64,000 nucleotides of DNA from Pontiella desulfatans (GTDB lineage Bacteria > Verrucomicrobiota > Kiritimatiellia > Kiritimatiellales > Pontiellaceae). The DNA lies in contig NZ_CAAHFG010000003.1 in assembly GCF_900890425.1 (NCBI RefSeq), positions 1 through 64,000 of the forward strand. The letters are read 5' to 3'. Below the pieces are notes generated by a model. It saw nothing but the letters and a program-made list of their open reading frames with translations, was not told the DNA's origin and made no database searches. The translations under genes and the position numbers were made by a program. Shown here piece by piece: positions 7,394 through 16,074 of this stretch (positions within the stretch are counted from its first letter, which is position 1; every line of letters starts with the position of its first letter).

Positions 7394-8892
7394 GCGCCCA
7401 CCTCCTGTCCGAGCAGGCGATTGTAATCGGCCACATCTGCGCTGGCGACCTGCACGTGGCGTAGATGCTCGTGTCCATCCAGGTTGAACCGGGTGCATCG
7501 CCATTCCGGCCGGGGAATGAGGAACTGGGCAATGGCGTCTCGGGAGGAGGCCCCGCAACGCAGCCCCTGCTCAACGGCCCGGGCCAGTTCCTTGGGTGAA
7601 TGCTTTTCGAGCAGACGCAGCACCTTGATGTACTCCCGGGTTCCTTCGCCATCGAGATCGGCCTCCAGCCTGCTGCGCAGATCCCGAAAGCAGGATGGCA
7701 GTTTCCAGTCTTCCAATGGCCGGGCGTGGTCGAGCCCGCCGGGCTTGCGTTCGAGCAGTGCGAGATAGTGCACGGGGTTGAAATGGACGCCGGCCTTGCC
7801 CCACAACCGGGGATGTTCGGCGATGCATTCATCGCCCCGGCAGACCACAATCCGGTCGATATAGCCCTTGACCACCGTTTCGTAGTGGGCGTAGCGCACG
7901 GGCACCGAATAATCGTTGCCGTCGAAACGCACGAGCGACAAGGAGCTGGCGGTGCAGGTTCGCACCCGGCAGGACTCGAACGGCACGACCGGCAGATCAA
8001 TAAAACGGCCACGCTCATCGGCCAGCAACTGCCCCTTCGTTCCGTCCTTGCCCCGCAGTTTACGCCCAAGCTCCTCCCGGCAACGCTCTTCAAGCATGCG
8101 GTTGAGCTCATCAAAGCTACGAACCTCCGGCACCGGAACCATGAAGTTGGAACGAGTATAGCGCACCATCGATTCGACCACGCCCTTTTCGTTACCTCGG
8201 GCCACGTTGCAGAAGTGTTCCTTGAACAGATAGTGGCTCTGGAGCTGGAGGAACCCGTCGGTGAGCTTGCGTTGGTGGCGCTTCATCACCTTGGCCACCA
8301 TCACCCGCTCGTTGTCGTAGCTGATACGGCAGGGTACGCCATCGAAAAAGGTGAAGGCCCTCACATGCCCATCCCAGAAAACCTCCGTGCAGATCTTTTC
8401 GTAGGCCTGCACATAAACCGCATCCGAATACGGCAGGCTCATCACAAAAAATGCGACCTTCCGAAGCTGGCCGTTTATTTTAGCGAGGGCATAGCCGAAA
8501 TCCATCTGCGCCTCTCCGGGCCGATGGGCCAGCGGAATGTAGACATCCTTCAGACGCACCCGGGCGTTGCGCACGGCATCTTTCACCTGCGTATACCCGC
8601 CGGTGTATCCTTCCTCTTTCAGGCGATCAAAAATCCGCTTGGCCGTATGCCGTTGCTTTTTTGGCAACTCCCGGTCCTGCCGGAGAATCTCGTCGATCCG
8701 ACCGAGAAACGGCCCGATCATGGGCTTCGGCCTCGGCTGGGCCATCCGGTATCCCGGAGGCTTGGGGTGCGCCAGAATCTTCTCCAGCGTCTTGGTGTGA
8801 ATCCTGTACTCGGCCTTAACCTGTCGCTTGCTGACGCCTTCAACAAGCACCTTTCGTCTGATATCGGTCCACCATTGCATGTCTATGTACAC
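7390..8892 (-). CDS. istA: IS21-family transposase IstA
   Basis: 500 residues, full length. The N-terminus has the helix-turn-helix expected of IstA (EGVSKRQVKAEYRIHTKTL), followed by an rve integrase core whose first catalytic Asp is in MDFGYALAKINGQ, with later acidic residues in CRISYDNERVMV and NEKGVVESMVRYTR, and a Mu-transposase-like C-terminal region. It is intact and transcribed away from the HEAT-protein side towards istB, so the element looks competent to move. Confidence 0.94.
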   Translation of the reverse strand: MYIDMQWWTDIRRKVLVEGVSKRQVKAEYRIHTKTLEKILAHPKPPGYRMAQPRPKPMIGPFLGRIDEILRQDRELPKKQRHTAKRIFDRLKEEGYTGGYTQVKDAVRNARVRLKDVYIPLAHRPGEAQMDFGYALAKINGQLRKVAFFVMSLPYSDAVYVQAYEKICTEVFWDGHVRAFTFFDGVPCRISYDNERVMVAKVMKRHQRKLTDGFLQLQSHYLFKEHFCNVARGNEKGVVESMVRYTRSNFMVPVPEVRSFDELNRMLEERCREELGRKLRGKDGTKGQLLADERGRFIDLPVVPFESCRVRTCTASSLSLVRFDGNDYSVPVRYAHYETVVKGYIDRIVVCRGDECIAEHPRLWGKAGVHFNPVHYLALLERKPGGLDHARPLEDWKLPSCFRDLRSRLEADLDGEGTREYIKVLRLLEKHSPKELARAVEQGLRCGASSRDAIAQFLIPRPEWRCTRFNLDGHEHLRHVQVASADVADYNRLLGQEVGA

Positions 8893-9021
8893 TCCTTTAC
8901 CTCCCGGTTCCGAAACGGTTAGGCAACCACGTTGCCCGATCCGTCCGGAAATCCGGAAGTTTTAGTTGGAGTGTTACACTTTTAGACCGCCCCGCCGCCC
9001 GGTGCACTTTTCAACCGGCGT

Positions 9022-9669
9022 TTACAGGTTGGTTTCAAACAGCGCGGCGGTGAGTGTCGCCTCGCGCTTGCCGGTTTCCTGGCTGCGTTGTTTGGCCAGC
9101 GCTTTGATGCTTCCTTTCGTTCCGATTATAGAGAGCGCCTTTGCCGCTGCGGCGAAGATGTCCGGATCGTTGCTTTTCAGGTGGGGCGTGATCGACTTTT
9201 CCGCTTTTGCATCGCCGCGTTCACCGAGGGCCATAATCAGACCGGCGGTCCAGCGAGGATCGTTCGCGGTTTTCAGTTCAGCCAGTAAAGCCTTCCCGGC
9301 GTCCGGTGCGGGATTCACGGCCAGTGCCTTGCGGACTGCATCGCGCAGATGCGGGTCGGAACTTCGAAGCATTGGAACCAGTGTTGCGATGGATTCCTCG
9401 CCGCCGATGCGCTGAAGCGCGTGCGCCAGGGCGATTGCGGCAGGAGCCGCTATGCCTGTGTTGAGTTCGGCGCAAATGTCTTCGCATAGGGCTTTGCGTT
9501 CGGCTTCGGCGCCCGGGCGTCCGGCGGTGGAGCAGGCGGCCAGCAGGTCCAGGCGCGCCTGCGTCTGGATGTTTAGGTCGGCTGCGGTGAGTCGGGGGAG
9601 AATCTCCTGAATCGCGGCCTGAGAAGCGGATGCGAACAGGAGGGTGGTCAGTAATAATTTCTTGAGCAT
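9022..9669 (-). pseudogene. Secreted HEAT-repeat protein, 3' end truncated by IS21
   Basis: The remaining 215 residues start with a signal peptide (MLKKLLLTTLLFASASQA) and continue with alpha-helical HEAT-like repeats, e.g. RIGGEESIATLVPMLRSSDP and LKSNDPDIFAAAAKALSIIG. The stop codon lies inside the IS end, so the natural C-terminus is lost. In planctomycetes and their relatives such HEAT domains commonly accompany secreted dehydrogenases and hydrolases. It starts 17 bp after the oxidoreductase gene 9687-11003 and is probably cotranscribed with it. The start (ATG, complement of 9667-9669) fits the signal peptide. Confidence 0.75.
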
Positions 9670-9686
9670 AATAGAGGGGATCCTGT

Positions 9687-11003
9687 TTAGAGGGAGTAGG
9701 GGGCGCGGCGCGGACGGTCGAGCCATTTGGATGCCTGGGGGTCGCCGATAATCCGTTCGCGGACCGGATCCCATTGGAGGGTTCGGTTGAGCCGTTCCGA
9801 GATGGCGCTGAGATGGCAGATGGTTGCGGTGCGGTGCCCGATTTCCACATCGGCTATGGTGCGCTCTCGGGTGCGGATTGCGTTCAGGAAGTTGAGGTGG
9901 TGCCCGGTGGTTGCCGCCAGGCGCAGGTCGGTCGGGGACGGCGGGCGGTTTTTCAGATCGCCGGGTTCGGATACCAGAACGCCTTCGCGGCCTACGCCGA
10001 TTTTTCCTTTTTCGCCATGAAACTCGATCTGGGAGTTGAATTTCCGGTCGGGACCGTGGTAGTCGCGATAGATGGTCGGTCCGTTCTTGTATGTGTAGCC
10101 CTGACAGCCGGAGTCGTCGCAGCCCTGCGGGAAGAAAAATTCGGGTCCGGAATGATCCATGCCGAGCGCCCACTGGATAATGTCGTAGTGATGCGCGCCC
10201 CAGTCGCCGTTCTTGCGGGCGCCGTATTCCCAGTAGGAGCGCCAGCCGCCGCCAAAGCTTCCCAGCACGCGGTTCCGGTTGTACGGTTTCCATGGGGTCG
10301 GCCCCAGCCATCGGTCATAATCGAACCCTTCCGGAATGGCTTCCCCGGGCAGTTCGTTTCCGTCGGGGAAGCGTCCCAGGCTGGTGTAGACCGTATGCAC
10401 CTTTCCAATCCAGCCATTGCGGACCATTTCGGCGGCCTTGCCGAATGAATATTCCGAACGCTGCTGCGAACCCACCTGCAGCACGGCACCATAGCGACGG
10501 ACGGCATCGGAAAGAATGCGGCCTTCTTTGATGGTCAGGCTCATTGGTTTTTCAACATAGACATCCTTGCCGGAGCGGACGGCGTCGAGCGAAATCGGGA
10601 CATGCCAGTGGTCGGGGGTAACGACAAAGACGGCGTCGATATCAGAACGGTCCGTAATTCTTTCGTGTTCGTTGTAGGCAGCACACCCCTTGTAGGAACT
10701 GGAGGCGGCATGGGCGGCATAGGTTTCTTCGACCCAGGCTTTGGCCTTTTCGCGTTTTTTTCGGTCGACATCGCACACCGCGAGCACCTGAACGCCCGGG
10801 TGGCTGAGCACGCCTGCCATATGTGTGTTCATCATAAGCCCGTGGCCAATCATGCCCAGCGTGACCCGTTCGCTCGGGGGAATATGGCCGGAGAGCCCTA
10901 ACGCACTGGAGGGGATCACCATGGGAGTGCCGATTGCGGAAGTTCCGAGCATTGAAATCCGCAGCATCGTGCGGCGCGAGAGGGTGGTTTTCGGGGGTGA
11001 CAT
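9687..11003 (-). CDS. Tat-exported Gfo/Idh/MocA-family oxidoreductase
   Basis: 438 residues. The N-terminus has a twin-arginine signal (LSRRTMLRISMLG followed by a hydrophobic stretch). The Rossmann fold starts at VTLGMIGHGLMMNTHMAG; the family's VYVEKPMS (EKP) motif is present, followed by the C-terminal alpha/beta domain with GARKNGDWGAHHYDI. Family members oxidise or epimerise sugars or inositols with NAD(P), and the exported ones are abundant in PVC bacteria that degrade polysaccharides. Substrate unknown. It heads a minus-strand unit with the HEAT protein, and is divergent from the pectate-lyase-like gene across the first copy of the promoter-like module at 11083-11170. Confidence 0.9.
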   Translation of the reverse strand: MSPPKTTLSRRTMLRISMLGTSAIGTPMVIPSSALGLSGHIPPSERVTLGMIGHGLMMNTHMAGVLSHPGVQVLAVCDVDRKKREKAKAWVEETYAAHAASSSYKGCAAYNEHERITDRSDIDAVFVVTPDHWHVPISLDAVRSGKDVYVEKPMSLTIKEGRILSDAVRRYGAVLQVGSQQRSEYSFGKAAEMVRNGWIGKVHTVYTSLGRFPDGNELPGEAIPEGFDYDRWLGPTPWKPYNRNRVLGSFGGGWRSYWEYGARKNGDWGAHHYDIIQWALGMDHSGPEFFFPQGCDDSGCQGYTYKNGPTIYRDYHGPDRKFNSQIEFHGEKGKIGVGREGVLVSEPGDLKNRPPSPTDLRLAATTGHHLNFLNAIRTRERTIADVEIGHRTATICHLSAISERLNRTLQWDPVRERIIGDPQASKWLDRPRRAPYSL

Positions 11004-11082
11004 ACTAGTTCCTTGTTGAAATGGTTCGGTCGTGTTAATCGTGCACTGAAGATAAATGGATTTTAGATAAATACAAAATAAT

Positions 11083-11170
11083 AAGTTGAAAATGACACCG
11101 GTTGTGGAAGAATGTATATAAATTTAAACGGGATTAAAATGTTATTACGGTACACCGATTGAGCAGTTCG
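11083..11170 (+). promoter_or_regulatory. Promoter/operator-like module, copy 1 (two ACCGxTTG boxes)
   Basis: AAGTTGAAAATGACACCG is followed by GTTGTGG (box A, near 11083-11107); 57 bp further on comes a second box, TACACCGATTGAGC (11151-11164), then TTCGAGG and GAGTGAAATGAAAACGG. The same order, wording and spacing recur at 17204-17320 and 23643-23735. The ACCGGT core is palindromic, as LacI-type operators usually are. It lies between the divergent oxidoreductase and pectate-lyase-like genes and could control either. Confidence 0.55.
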
Positions 11171-11172
11171 AG

Positions 11173-11436
11173 GTGAGGACTTTGAGTGAAATGAAAACGG
11201 ATCAATATTTGAAAGATGGCTTCTTAACTGCTCCCGACCTCAGACTACGAACCCGACCCCGAAACGGTCGCGCTTTTGAAAAAAACTGGAGGAGCTGGTT
11301 AGGGCGGGCATCATCCTTGATAAGTACTATGACGCCAACCCGTCCTCCTTTTACAACATCATACAATAACGTTTGGATGGAGGCAGCCGGCCGTAATGGC
11401 TTTGGAATCAGCTTAGAAGGAACCTGGGTGATATAA
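11173..11436 (+). pseudogene. Remnant: start of a LacI-type mini-gene fused to unrelated debris
   Basis: The first codons (ATGAAAACGGATCAATA at about 11189) match the start region of the LacI mini-gene at 17311, and the sequence then diverges completely. What follows has short stretches readable in alternating frames (for example ILDKYYDANPSSFYNI and WMEAAGRNGFGISLEG), which suggests an old frameshifted fragment of another gene. No ribosome site precedes it and no intact domain is seen. Confidence 0.35.
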
Positions 11437-11474
11437 TCAGGAAACGGTTCAAAAACGAATATGAAAGTGATTTT

Positions 11475-12992
11475 ATGAAAATACATTGGATGATTATGGT
11501 GTCGATTATGGCGGTAGCAGGAGTCTGTTCGGCTTCCCTGGATTGCGCCAATGTGGTGGATTATGGTGCACGTGGCGATGGCAGGGCCGATGATACGCCT
11601 GCGGTGCAAAAAGCATTGGATGATGCCGTGAATAAAGGGGGGATTTGTTTTCTGCCGGCGGGGGCCTATCGCCTTGACGGCTCGTTGACGGTGCCCGCCG
11701 GCGTGACGTTGAAAGGATCCTATGACGGTATTCCGCATCCGATGCACCCTGTTGGGACGGTGTTGCATATGTATGGAGGCAAAGGAAATGTTGATGCAAC
11801 CCCGGCGATTGTGCTGGAGTTTAATGCATCGGTCAGGAATGTGATGATTCACTATCCCGAACAGCAGGCCCCGCCCGCGGTGGTTCCCTATCCGTGGACC
11901 ATTCAGATTCGGGGCGAGATGTGCCAGGTGGTCGATGTGGCAATGACCAATCCCTACCGCGCCATTGATGCCGGCACCTACGTTAACGAACTGCACTTCA
12001 TTCGCAATGTGTACGCATGTCCGCTGAATATCGGGATCTACATTGATCAGTGCTACGATGTCGGGCGTCTGGAAAATGTCCATTTTAATCCCAATCTCTG
12101 GAAGCGCATCGGGTTGGAGCCGAAGCTGCCGAAGCCGCCGGCTGACTTTCCCGGCGGGGAGGACGGCTACTGGAACAGCATTCTTCAGCCGTATCTGATG
12201 GAAAACCTGGTGGGCTTTAAGATTGGCCGGAGCGACTGGGAATATATCAGCAACTGTTTTGTAATTTTTGCCAAGCAGGGCTTTTTGTTCGATGATTTCG
12301 GGCATGGCGGCGGCAACGCGCTCGTTACGCAATCCGGATCAGATGTCGGGCCGGTGGCGGTTCAGGTCAATAAGGTGCAGCGGCACGCCGGTGTTCAGTT
12401 TTCCAATTGCCAGTTTATGTCGACCGTTAAAATCGGCCCGGAAAACAGCGGACCGGTGAAAATCTCCAACAGCGGTTTCTGGGTGGTCAAGGAAACCCTC
12501 GAGCAGGTGGTTAACGAAGGTTCCGGAACCGTGATCCTGAACGCATGCCATTTCAGCGATTGGGATATACCCGGTAAGGGGGTGCCTTGCATCCGCGCAA
12601 CCAATGGTCGAATGATCCTCAGTCAGTGCGAGTTTTCGCGGCCGCGGACCGGATTGATCGTGCCGCGTAAAAATGCGGTTTTACTGGAAGAGGATTTTAT
12701 TGCGGGCACGGTTACCGGTTGCCTGTTCCACAACGACTCCATCACCAACACCTCGGCGGGAAAGCTGGAGGAATTTGCCAACGTGTTCGAGCAGGTTGAT
12801 CGAACCGTTGATCTGGGCAGGCGCACGCTCAGGGAACTGTGCACCGAATATGAAGTGAGCGTTAAAGACGTGGTGGCTCTGCTGAAACAGCACGGAGTCG
12901 AGGCGTCCCCGGCTCTCACGTTCGGAGCCATTGCGGAAGGTGCCGGGTTGAGTGTCGCTGAACTGTTTGCTTTGGTTTCAAGCAACCTTTGA
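11475..12992 (+). CDS. Secreted pectate-lyase-like beta-helix protein
   Basis: 505 residues with a signal peptide (MKIHWMIMVSIMAVAGVCSA). Residues ~20-80 are a clear Pectate_lyase_3 start: VVDYGARGDGRADDTPAVQKAL, then FLPAGAYRLDGSLTVPAGVTLKG. The rest is a right-handed beta-helix. The C-terminal 60 residues (RTLRELCTEYEVSVKDVVAL onward) are helical and not part of the helix; their role is unknown. The family includes polygalacturonases, epimerases and phage tail lyases, so the precise reaction cannot be fixed. The neighbouring GH78 rhamnosidase suggests a rhamnose- or uronate-containing polymer. Confidence 0.82.
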   Translation: MKIHWMIMVSIMAVAGVCSASLDCANVVDYGARGDGRADDTPAVQKALDDAVNKGGICFLPAGAYRLDGSLTVPAGVTLKGSYDGIPHPMHPVGTVLHMYGGKGNVDATPAIVLEFNASVRNVMIHYPEQQAPPAVVPYPWTIQIRGEMCQVVDVAMTNPYRAIDAGTYVNELHFIRNVYACPLNIGIYIDQCYDVGRLENVHFNPNLWKRIGLEPKLPKPPADFPGGEDGYWNSILQPYLMENLVGFKIGRSDWEYISNCFVIFAKQGFLFDDFGHGGGNALVTQSGSDVGPVAVQVNKVQRHAGVQFSNCQFMSTVKIGPENSGPVKISNSGFWVVKETLEQVVNEGSGTVILNACHFSDWDIPGKGVPCIRATNGRMILSQCEFSRPRTGLIVPRKNAVLLEEDFIAGTVTGCLFHNDSITNTSAGKLEEFANVFEQVDRTVDLGRRTLRELCTEYEVSVKDVVALLKQHGVEASPALTFGAIAEGAGLSVAELFALVSSNL

Positions 12993-13016
12993 TGGCGTAT
13001 TGAAGCGGGGCGCAGA

Positions 13017-13169
13017 ATGATGGACCGCAGAATGATTTTGGCGACTGGAATATATAAGCGTTATTCTTCGAATCCTGAATATGTCGCTGTGCGCAAGCAG
13101 TTGGCCCAACGACTTGAAACGTATCTAACTTACCTGCCCGAAAGTGCCGGGGAAAAAGGAAACACATGA
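13017..13169 (+). pseudogene. Short ORF resembling a sulfatase C-terminus
   Basis: A 50-codon frame starting ATGATG and stopping within the start of the GH78 gene (ATGA-type overlap). Its product contains NPEYVAVRKQLAQRLETYLT, which closely resembles the end of many S1 sulfatases ('DPEYAxVxxxLxxxLxxxLxxTGDP'). No sulfatase body precedes it, so it is probably the tail of a deleted sulfatase gene; a genuine small coupled ORF is possible but less likely. Confidence 0.4.
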
Positions 13170-16012
13170 TTAAAATGAAATGGATTACTCTGATGGCCAT
13201 GCTGGCTGCAGTTCCGGCAATGGCCGGAACTGGCGCACATTCTCTGACGGTTGGTGAAGGATTTGTTAACCCGCTGGGGTTTTATGATTCCACGCCGATT
13301 TTTTCCTGGAAATTGCCGGACGGGGTGAAAAAGCAAACGGCCTATCGGATCGAAGTGCAAGATGACGCGGTCCTGTGGGACAGCGGCTGGGTGGAATCCG
13401 ATCAATCGGTATTCGTGCCCTACGGCGGTGAGCCACTGCGCTCGCGCCAGCGGCTCGAATGGCGCGTGAAGTTCCGCGATGAAAAAGGAACGGATTCGGG
13501 CTGGAGCAGAGACGCATCGTTTGAGCTGGGGTTGCTGACTTCCAAGGATTGGAACGCACAATGGATACGGCCGGTGGTTGAGGCGGAGCCTGATGCAGCG
13601 TTTGAATTGATCAAGGCGGTATACCGCTCGAAACAAAATTCGCGTCGCAACCAGGATGTGACCGAGTTGCTTCAGAAAGAAATCAGGAGCAACACACTAT
13701 CCTTCAACGTGAATAACCATACGCTTGGGGGCGATCCGGCATATGGGGAAGCCAAGGAGTTGGTGGTTACCTATAAAGTGGGCAGGAAAAAAAAGAAGGA
13801 CACGCTAAATGAAAATATGAGGGGGCGGTTTCCTTCGTCAACAACGACGGAAGAGCCGGTCGCCTATTTTAAACGCGAGTTTTCAGTATCCGAAAAAGTC
13901 GAGCGGGCGCGGTTATATGTCACGGCACGCGGCGTTTTTGAAATCGAGCTAAACGGCAAAAAGGTGGGCAACGACCATTTTTCCAATGGTTGGACGTCAT
14001 ACAACAACCGGCTCGATACGATGACCTATGATGTGACCGACACCCTTCAATCGGGAGGCAACGAGCTCAATGCGCTGCTGGGTACAGGCTGGTATGCGGG
14101 CAATATCGGGTTCCGCGGCCAGAAATGGAGTTACGGGATCCTGCCTGAATTGCTGCTCCAGCTGGAAATAACCTATACGAGCGGGCGTACCGAGATGGTT
14201 CTTTCGGATGAAACCTGGCAGGGTACGTTCGATGGCGCGATCCGGTCTTCCAGTATCTACAACGGCGAGGAGTATGATGCCCGCAAGGTGCCTGCGAACT
14301 GGCGCGCGGTTGCTGTCAATCCCGACCTCGGTTCCGCCCGCCTGGTGCCCAAGCCGTTTGCCCCCGTCCGGGCGACGGAAATGCTGGCTGTTCAGGAAAT
14401 AACCGAGCCGGAACCGGGACGTTTTGTTTTCGACCTCGGTCAAAACATGGTCGGTTGGGCGAAGGTTCATATTCCTGTTGTGAAGGATCAGACCACCACG
14501 CTCCGCTTTGCGGAAATGCTTAATCAGGACGGCACGATGTATACGGCGAATTATCGCGATGCCAAATCGACCGACTACTATACGGCTGCCGAGACCGGAA
14601 CCATCGAATGGGAACCGGTGTTTACCTTCCACGGATTCCGTTATGTCGAACTTTCCGGGTTGCCGAAAGGCGCAAAACCTTCAGCTGACTGGGTGACGGG
14701 GGTGGTGCTGCACTCTGATCTTCCAAGGATTGGAACATTCGAATCGTCGCACGAAAAGCTGAACCAGCTGCAGCGCAATATTACGTGGGGACAGCGCGGT
14801 AATTTTCTCGATATTCCGACCGACTGCCCGCAACGCGATGAGCGTCTCGGCTGGACGGGTGATGCTCAAGCCTTTGCGCCAACCGCCCTGTTTAATTATG
14901 ATTGCCACGCCTTCTGGAAAAGCTGGCTCGGTTCGATGCGCCACGATCAATTCGCCGATGGCCGGATTCCGCACGTAATTCCCGACGTGCTGATTCAAGG
15001 GGATAGCCCCGGCTGGATGGACGCGGCCACTATTATTCCATGGGAGGTCTACGTCCGCACCGGTGACATTGAGCTGCTGGCTGCTAATTTCGAGATGATG
15101 GAAAGGTTGGTCGGCTGGTATCGCGGCCAGTCGGTCGATGGGCTGTCGCCGAATATCAAAGGCTTTGGCGACTGGCTCCAGCCGTATTCTGAAAAGACCA
15201 AAGGCGACACACCCCATGCGCTGCTTGGCGCGGCGTTCTATGCGAAAAGTGTTCAGATTCTGGCCGATAGCGCGCGCGTTCTTAATCGGACGGCCGATGC
15301 CGAGAAATACGATGCTGAGGCGGGGACTGTTAAATCGGCTTTTGCCAAACACTATTTCGATGCCGACGGTAAGCTGCAAAATGCGCCCGAAACGCAGACA
15401 GCCTATCTGCTGGCGATTGAGTTTGATCTGATTCCTTCCGACTTGCAGGGCAAGGCGATGGAGCACCTGGTGCGATTGATTGGCGAGGCCGAAAACCATT
15501 TACGAACAGGCTTTTTGGGAACACCATATCTTGCGGGAGTTCTCGACCGCAAAGGGCACGCTGAGCTGGCGTTTGATCTCCTGTTCAAGGAAACCTATCC
15601 TTCCTGGTTCTATCCGATCAATCAGGGGGCAACCACCATGTGGGAACGTTGGAACAGCTATACGCTGGAAGACGGCTTTCATCCGGAAGGTATGAATTCT
15701 TTTAATCACTATGCCTATGGAGCCATCGGTCAGTGGTTGTATGAACGGGTCGCCGGTCTGGCTCCCGATCCGGCCCATCCCGGCTACAAGCATTTCTTTA
15801 TTCGGCCGCTCATAGCCCCCCAGCTCACCTATGCCGGGGCAGAACTCGAAACCGCTTACGGCAAGGCTTCCAGCGGATGGAAAAAAGAAAACGGTAAAAT
15901 AATCATGGAAGTCGAGGTTCCTCCCAATACGACGGCTACCATCGAGTTCCCGGATGGGCGCACGCCAGAAACCGTATTTTCGGGCAACTACCGGTTCGAG
16001 CTGGGGCTCTAG
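13166..16012 (+). CDS. GH78 alpha-L-rhamnosidase, secreted
   Basis: 948 residues with a signal peptide (KWITLMAMLAAVPAMA). The architecture follows bacterial GH78: an N-terminal fibronectin-like domain (residues ~25-115), the Bac_rhamnosid_N jelly roll (ERARLYVTARGVFEIELNGKKVG), a second beta-domain, then the (alpha/alpha)6 barrel. The catalytic-barrel signature TDCPQRDERLGWTGDAQAF lies near residues 552-570 with the predicted general acid in DERLGW; the later WERWNSY and the C-terminal beta-sandwich also fit. The extra ~85-residue insertion around 150-235, with KVGRKKKKD, is unusual. It releases terminal alpha-L-rhamnose. AAAAAGGA precedes the start. It probably follows the pectate-lyase-like gene in one transcript. 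Confidence 0.93.
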   Translation: MIKMKWITLMAMLAAVPAMAGTGAHSLTVGEGFVNPLGFYDSTPIFSWKLPDGVKKQTAYRIEVQDDAVLWDSGWVESDQSVFVPYGGEPLRSRQRLEWRVKFRDEKGTDSGWSRDASFELGLLTSKDWNAQWIRPVVEAEPDAAFELIKAVYRSKQNSRRNQDVTELLQKEIRSNTLSFNVNNHTLGGDPAYGEAKELVVTYKVGRKKKKDTLNENMRGRFPSSTTTEEPVAYFKREFSVSEKVERARLYVTARGVFEIELNGKKVGNDHFSNGWTSYNNRLDTMTYDVTDTLQSGGNELNALLGTGWYAGNIGFRGQKWSYGILPELLLQLEITYTSGRTEMVLSDETWQGTFDGAIRSSSIYNGEEYDARKVPANWRAVAVNPDLGSARLVPKPFAPVRATEMLAVQEITEPEPGRFVFDLGQNMVGWAKVHIPVVKDQTTTLRFAEMLNQDGTMYTANYRDAKSTDYYTAAETGTIEWEPVFTFHGFRYVELSGLPKGAKPSADWVTGVVLHSDLPRIGTFESSHEKLNQLQRNITWGQRGNFLDIPTDCPQRDERLGWTGDAQAFAPTALFNYDCHAFWKSWLGSMRHDQFADGRIPHVIPDVLIQGDSPGWMDAATIIPWEVYVRTGDIELLAANFEMMERLVGWYRGQSVDGLSPNIKGFGDWLQPYSEKTKGDTPHALLGAAFYAKSVQILADSARVLNRTADAEKYDAEAGTVKSAFAKHYFDADGKLQNAPETQTAYLLAIEFDLIPSDLQGKAMEHLVRLIGEAENHLRTGFLGTPYLAGVLDRKGHAELAFDLLFKETYPSWFYPINQGATTMWERWNSYTLEDGFHPEGMNSFNHYAYGAIGQWLYERVAGLAPDPAHPGYKHFFIRPLIAPQLTYAGAELETAYGKASSGWKKENGKIIMEVEVPPNTTATIEFPDGRTPETVFSGNYRFELGL

Positions 16013-16074
16013 AAGCGAGAGTGAAATAGGATGTCGACTGGCCGTCGTCGTCCGTGTGCAGTCTAGCCGCTGTA

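Larger units (their letters stand above)
6517..9026 (-). mobile_element. IS21-family insertion sequence
   Basis: About 2510 bp bounded by long inverted repeats starting TGTAAACGCCGG at both ends (TGT is the usual IS21 terminus), with further repeats of GAAAAGTGCACC and AAAAGTGTAACACT inside. It carries istA and istB on the minus strand with an ATGA overlap. GGTTG at 6511-6515 and again at 9027-9031 could be a 5-bp target duplication, but a one-base offset from the left end leaves this uncertain. The genes on both sides are truncated and do not belong together (see findings). Confidence 0.93.

Noticed and set aside
7600-8922. A 440-codon open frame on the plus strand
   Set aside because: It lies antisense to istA, has no ribosome site and its product resembles no family; it is a shadow of GC-rich coding sequence.
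9670-10311. Upstream extension of the HEAT-repeat frame
   Set aside because: The extension overlaps the oxidoreductase gene and gives an arginine/proline-rich product; the signal peptide begins at the ATG at 9669.
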